Below are positions 17,908-20,768 of a stretch of 20,768 nucleotides of DNA, one piece after another (the first letter of the stretch is position 1; the number at the start of each line of letters is the position of its first letter). Below the pieces are notes generated by a model. It saw nothing but the letters and a program-made list of their open reading frames with translations, made no database searches and was not told the DNA's origin. The stretch is from Haplomitrium mnioides. Taxonomy: Eukaryota; Marchantiophyta; Haplomitriopsida; Calobryales. Location of the stretch: NCBI GenBank assembly GCA_049999725.1, contig JBNGIS010024385.1, positions 1-20,768 on the forward strand, in the 5' to 3' direction. A program made the position numbers and the translations under genes.

Positions 17908-18736
17908 ATGGAAAAGCTGAGCTTCAAGAGTCTGACCATAGAGGGGAAGAATTATCTCTTCTGGTCACTAGATGTTGTAGCACACCTAGTTTCCAAGGGA
18001 TTGAAGACTACTATCCTCACTAATGAGGATATAAATGCTCAGCAAAAAGCTCAAGCTTTGGTGTTCTTGAGACACCATCTGTCTGACCCTTTGAAATTGT
18101 AATACCTGAATGAGAGTAATCCAAGACTCTTATGGGACAGTTTGAAAGAATGGTTTGACCATACAAAGACTATCCATCTACCTAAAGCTAAACATGATTG
18201 GGTTAATCTAAGAGTTCAGGACTTCACATCCATATCTAAATACAATAGTGAACTCTTCAAGATCATCAGCCAATTAACTTTATGTGGTCACCCAGTTTCA
18301 GATGAGGAGCAGATAGAAAAGACTTTATCCACTTTTCATCCTTCAAACATGGACAGTACAGGAATATGAATTTTAGAGGGTATTCTGAATTGATTGCATA
18401 TTTCCTATTGGCAGAAAGGCACCAAGATTTGTTATTAAAGAATTGTACGACTATACCTCATGGGACTCTACCTATTACTCAGCCACCTGAAGTGCATTTT
18501 AACAAACCAGTGAGTAATAGAGGACAGCCAAGACAGAGAGCCAGATTTGGTTCCAAGAGGCAGACCTCAAACAAGGGAAAGGCGCCTATGACTGGTCTAA
18601 TTAATAAGCAATTCAGGGGGAGGGGCAGAGGCAGGGGATCTACTAGAAACTTTAACCCAAGGGGACAAAAAGGTGCAAGACCTCAAAACAGAGGCAAGAA
18701 TATGCCATCTTCCAGCAATACAAGAGCTCAATTACA
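17908..18736 (+). pseudogene. Copia gag, one stop and one frameshift
   Basis: Starts at ATG 17908 (MEKLSFKSLTIEGKNYLFWS), a usual plant copia gag opening. Downstream come ALVFLRHHLSDPLKL, a TAA probably derived from CAA, then LWDSLKEWFDHTKTIHLPKA, VQDFTSISKYNSELFKIISQ and EKTLSTFHPSNM, all characteristic of the UBN2-type gag of plant copia. Near 18355 a frameshift moves the sense to the frame containing NMNFRGYSELIAYFLLAERH and an RGRGRGRG tract near 18617-18645. A further frameshift precedes the zinc knuckle at 18737. Gag would package the element RNA. Confidence 0.85.
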
Positions 18737-19741
18737 TGTACCAGATGTGGTACACTAGGCCATGTTGAGAAAATGTGTAGAATTCCAGCACATTTTGTGG
18801 CACTATATGCACAAGACCAAAACAAACAGAATAATGCAGAAAACCATAGTGTGTTCTTGGAACAAGAAGATACTTTAAGTGGCTATATTCATAAAGATGA
18901 TGATCTGGCTGTTCTAGAGAATCATATGTTACAGTGTTTATCTACAAAACCACCAAGTGGACCTTTTCGGTACTTCTTGGTGATAATCTGCGCGTCATCA
19001 AAATGGTCTCAAGTCTCGTTTCTCTCTACCCAAATTTTAGTTTTCCCTAGGATATTGGCACACATTCTGAAATTGAAAGCTCAATTTCTAGAAAATCCAG
19101 TAAAGGTCCTAAGGGTTGATAATGTGAGGGAGTTTACATCTAAGACTTTTGATGAATTTTGTATGACTATGGGTATAGATACCCAATACTCTGTGGCTGA
19201 CATCTATTTTCAAAATGGCATAGCCGAAAGAGTTATACGCAGCATACATATGATAACTAGGCCCATGCTCATGCAGACCAGATTGCTAATTTCTACATGG
19301 GGCCACGCCGTTTTTCATGCTGCTTCTTTATTGAAGTATAGACCATCAGCGTTTAATACTTTATCCCCTAACCAACTTGCCTATAGGACTATTCCTGATC
19401 TCTCTCATCTCTGTATTTTTGGTTGTCAAGTTCTTGTTCCAATTTTGGGACCCAAAAGGACTAAGATGGAACCTCAACGACAGAAGGGCATATATGTGGG
19501 CTATGACTCCTTGTCAATTATGCGATATCTGGAACCATCCACACCGGATGTATTTCAGGCCAGATTTGTCGATTGCCGCTTCTATGAGGATATATTCCCA
19601 TCGTTGTTTGAAGATAAAACTTCTTCAATACCGAAAAAGTTAGAATGGGAGAAAGTATCCACTTTATGGATAGATCAAATAACAAGGCAGTATGAGGATG
19701 AAGTCCTGAGACTTCTTCACTTGACTAAGACTATCGAATAG
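18737..19741 (+). pseudogene. Copia zinc knuckle fused to integrase, protease deleted
   Basis: CTRCGTLGHVEKMC (18737-18778) is an intact C-x2-C-x4-H-x4-C knuckle in frame with a 322-codon stretch counted from the Met at 18773. After about 55 residues of gag-like spacer the sequence enters PPSGPFRYFLVII, the start of the integrase core, with no protease and no GAG-pre-integrase domain. The first catalytic Asp is Cys (residue 73, I-I-C-A-S). The second (Asp116, RVDN) and the Glu (Glu152, QNGIAE) are present with the D-35-E spacing. The copia-specific tail follows: LCIFGCQVLVPI, KGIYVGYDSLSIMRYLEPST. The longest open frame in the window, but catalytically dead. Confidence 0.85.
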
Positions 19742-20127
19742 TTGTTTGACTCATTTAATGAGATTGCAAAGGTAACACGATCACACATTCCTGTTGTAAA
19801 TGTACTTGCAAGGATTCAAGACATTACTACAACATAGAGTGATCAATTACCAAGGAAAAAGAGAGGAAGCCTTTTAGGCTCGAAAGACTCTCAGTCAAGG
19901 CAACGAAATACAACAAAGAGGACTACTTTCTTTGTTGATGGACCTCTACTACCATCATCATCCACTACACCATCATCTTAGCCCACTATATCTCTTTTAG
20001 AGATTCCAAATAATAAAGAGATATCAATCTACTATATGGATATTGGGATTTTATGGCAGCAAGAGAGTGTTAGTATGGATGACCATTTCACCTTCATGAT
20101 TTGACAAACTATATCCGATATACCACT
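19742..20127 (+). pseudogene. Integrase-RT linker, degraded
   Basis: After the TAG at 19739-19741 the plus strand still reads as a Ser/Thr/Pro/Lys-rich linker (for example HIPVVNVLARIQD, PRKKRGSLLG and LLPSSSTTPSS) with several stops. In copia pol this variable region joins integrase to RT. No domain is recognised. Confidence 0.5.
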
Positions 20128-20529
20128 TGATCCAAGGTCTATCAAAGAAGCTATGGATAGTTCCAATTGGATTGAATGGGAAAAGGCGATGAATTCCGAA
20201 TTGGATTCCATGATACAAAGGAAGGTATTCGGGCCTTTAGCCCCCATACCCTCTGACGACCATTTAATCGGATATAGGTGGATTTTTGTGAAGAAGCAAA
20301 ATGAGAAAGGCAATATTTTCCGATATAAGGCACGCCTTGTAGCCAAGGGCTATACACAGATTCATGAGAGAGACTATGATCTCACATATGCCCAGTTATG
20401 GATGCTATCACCTACCGGTTCCTAGTTGGATTTTCCCTAGGACATGAGCTCATGACACATCAGTTAGATGTGATGTTAGCATACTTATATGGGCTACTTG
20501 ATACCCAAATTTATATGAAAGCTCTCTGA
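20128..20529 (+). pseudogene. Copia reverse transcriptase, N-terminal half
   Basis: One frame gives SSNWIEWEKAMNSELDSMIQ, GYRWIFVKKQNEKG and YKARLVAKGYTQ, the fingers region of copia RT. A frameshift near 20392 leads to PVMDAITYRFLVGFSLGHEL and QLDVMLAYLYGLLDTQIYMK, with palm motif A and its Asp. The frame stops at 20527-20529. The Y-V-D-D active-site box and everything after it are absent: within about 105 bases the polypurine tract is reached. The deletion probably joins the palm to the end of RNase H. Confidence 0.85.
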
Positions 20530-20633
20530 GAGCTTATTGCTAGGAATATCTATCATATTCAAGGGGAGAATGTCACTAAGGAGAAACCTTTATGTGAACC
20601 ATCTACCTCTTTACCAACGACCAAATTACAGCC

Positions 20634-20768
20634 CAAGAGGGGGAGTACTGGGCTTGGACCTTTAGTCCATGAGATGCAAACTAAACAGCCGCTACTTTGA
20701 ACCAGGAACTGCTACTGAGTTCCTGTTTCACTTGGCAATCAAATTTTGTTTTTCAAAGATTTGTCATT
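20634..20768 (+). repeat. Polypurine tract and start of copia 3' LTR
   Basis: CAAGAGGGGGAGTAC (20634-20648) is a typical copia polypurine tract. TGGGCTTGGACC follows from 20649 and probably begins the 3' LTR, which runs off the window. The exact LTR start could be two or three bases earlier. No matching 5' LTR was seen upstream. Confidence 0.6.

Larger units (their letters stand above)
17908..20768 (+). mobile_element. Ty1/copia relic with internal deletions, 3' end beyond window
   Basis: The plus strand carries gag (17908-18736), a zinc knuckle and integrase (18737-19741), a linker (19742-20127), part of RT (20128-20529), a polypurine tract (20634-20648) and the beginning of a 3' LTR. Integrase before RT identifies the copia superfamily. 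Protease is missing between the zinc knuckle and integrase, and the second half of RT plus nearly all RNase H are missing before the 3' end. Each part has stops or frameshifts. No 5' LTR or primer-binding site was found upstream of 17908. Confidence 0.85.

Noticed and set aside
19377-19643. 88-codon plus-strand frame inside the copia integrase
   Set aside because: An alternative frame of the integrase stretch with no family resemblance.
20032-20357. Minus-strand open frames opposite copia RT
   Set aside because: Antisense to well-conserved RT motifs.
14780-20768. One large copia element from the LTR at 14780 to the coding relic at 17908
   Set aside because: The sequence after the polypurine tract at 20634 does not resemble the LTR at 14780, and the 2.9 kb between them has no copia similarity.

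Overview
The window looks like intergenic DNA from a large, repeat-rich plant genome, plausibly a gymnosperm. That guess rests on very low gene density, heavily decayed LTR retrotransposons of both superfamilies on both strands, short plant-style LTRs, and one gypsy lineage carrying a DNA-methyltransferase domain and a PHD finger. No intact protein-coding gene is visible; every recognisable coding stretch is broken by stops, frameshifts or internal deletions. The species call is an inference.

Layout, left to right. 1-1215: relatively GC-rich non-coding DNA with a diverged 269-bp-offset duplication. 1220-3350 (minus): 5'-truncated Ty3/gypsy pol relic (end of RT, RNase H, integrase). 3428-3868 (plus): unassigned relic reading frame. 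3981-4660: 93-bp minisatellite. 4790-6240 (plus): degraded gene for a protein of the plant/animal family with a DUF7869-like core. 6571-14368 (minus): a 7.8-kb gypsy-type element with TG...CA ends and a GCAT target-site-duplication candidate. It runs 5' LTR core, about 3 kb leader, gag, two zinc knuckles, aspartic protease, cytosine-5 DNA methyltransferase remnant, integrase C-terminal part, PHD finger, polypurine tract, 3' LTR. Reverse transcriptase, RNase H and the integrase core have been deleted. 14386-14650: a 37-bp minisatellite. 14780-15043: a copia-type LTR followed by a primer-binding-site-like sequence. 15290-16260: AT-rich DNA with recurrent GAAAGTT motifs. 16345-16831: promoter-like motifs upstream of a short unidentified protein-like segment. 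17908-20768 (plus): Ty1/copia relic (gag, zinc knuckle, integrase, partial RT, polypurine tract, start of a 3' LTR) lacking protease, the RT active-site half and most of RNase H.

The most interesting object is the 7.8-kb element. Its polyprotein fused the usual retrotransposon parts to a DNMT-like methyltransferase and a chromatin-reading PHD finger, suggesting a lineage that could once write DNA methylation and bind histone tails at its insertion sites. This copy is dead: the methyltransferase has lost its catalytic PCQ region, the protease D-[ST]-G motif reads D-T-S, and pol is missing. Its LTR arrangement is also odd and resembles a linearised two-LTR junction or a tandem-element recombinant.
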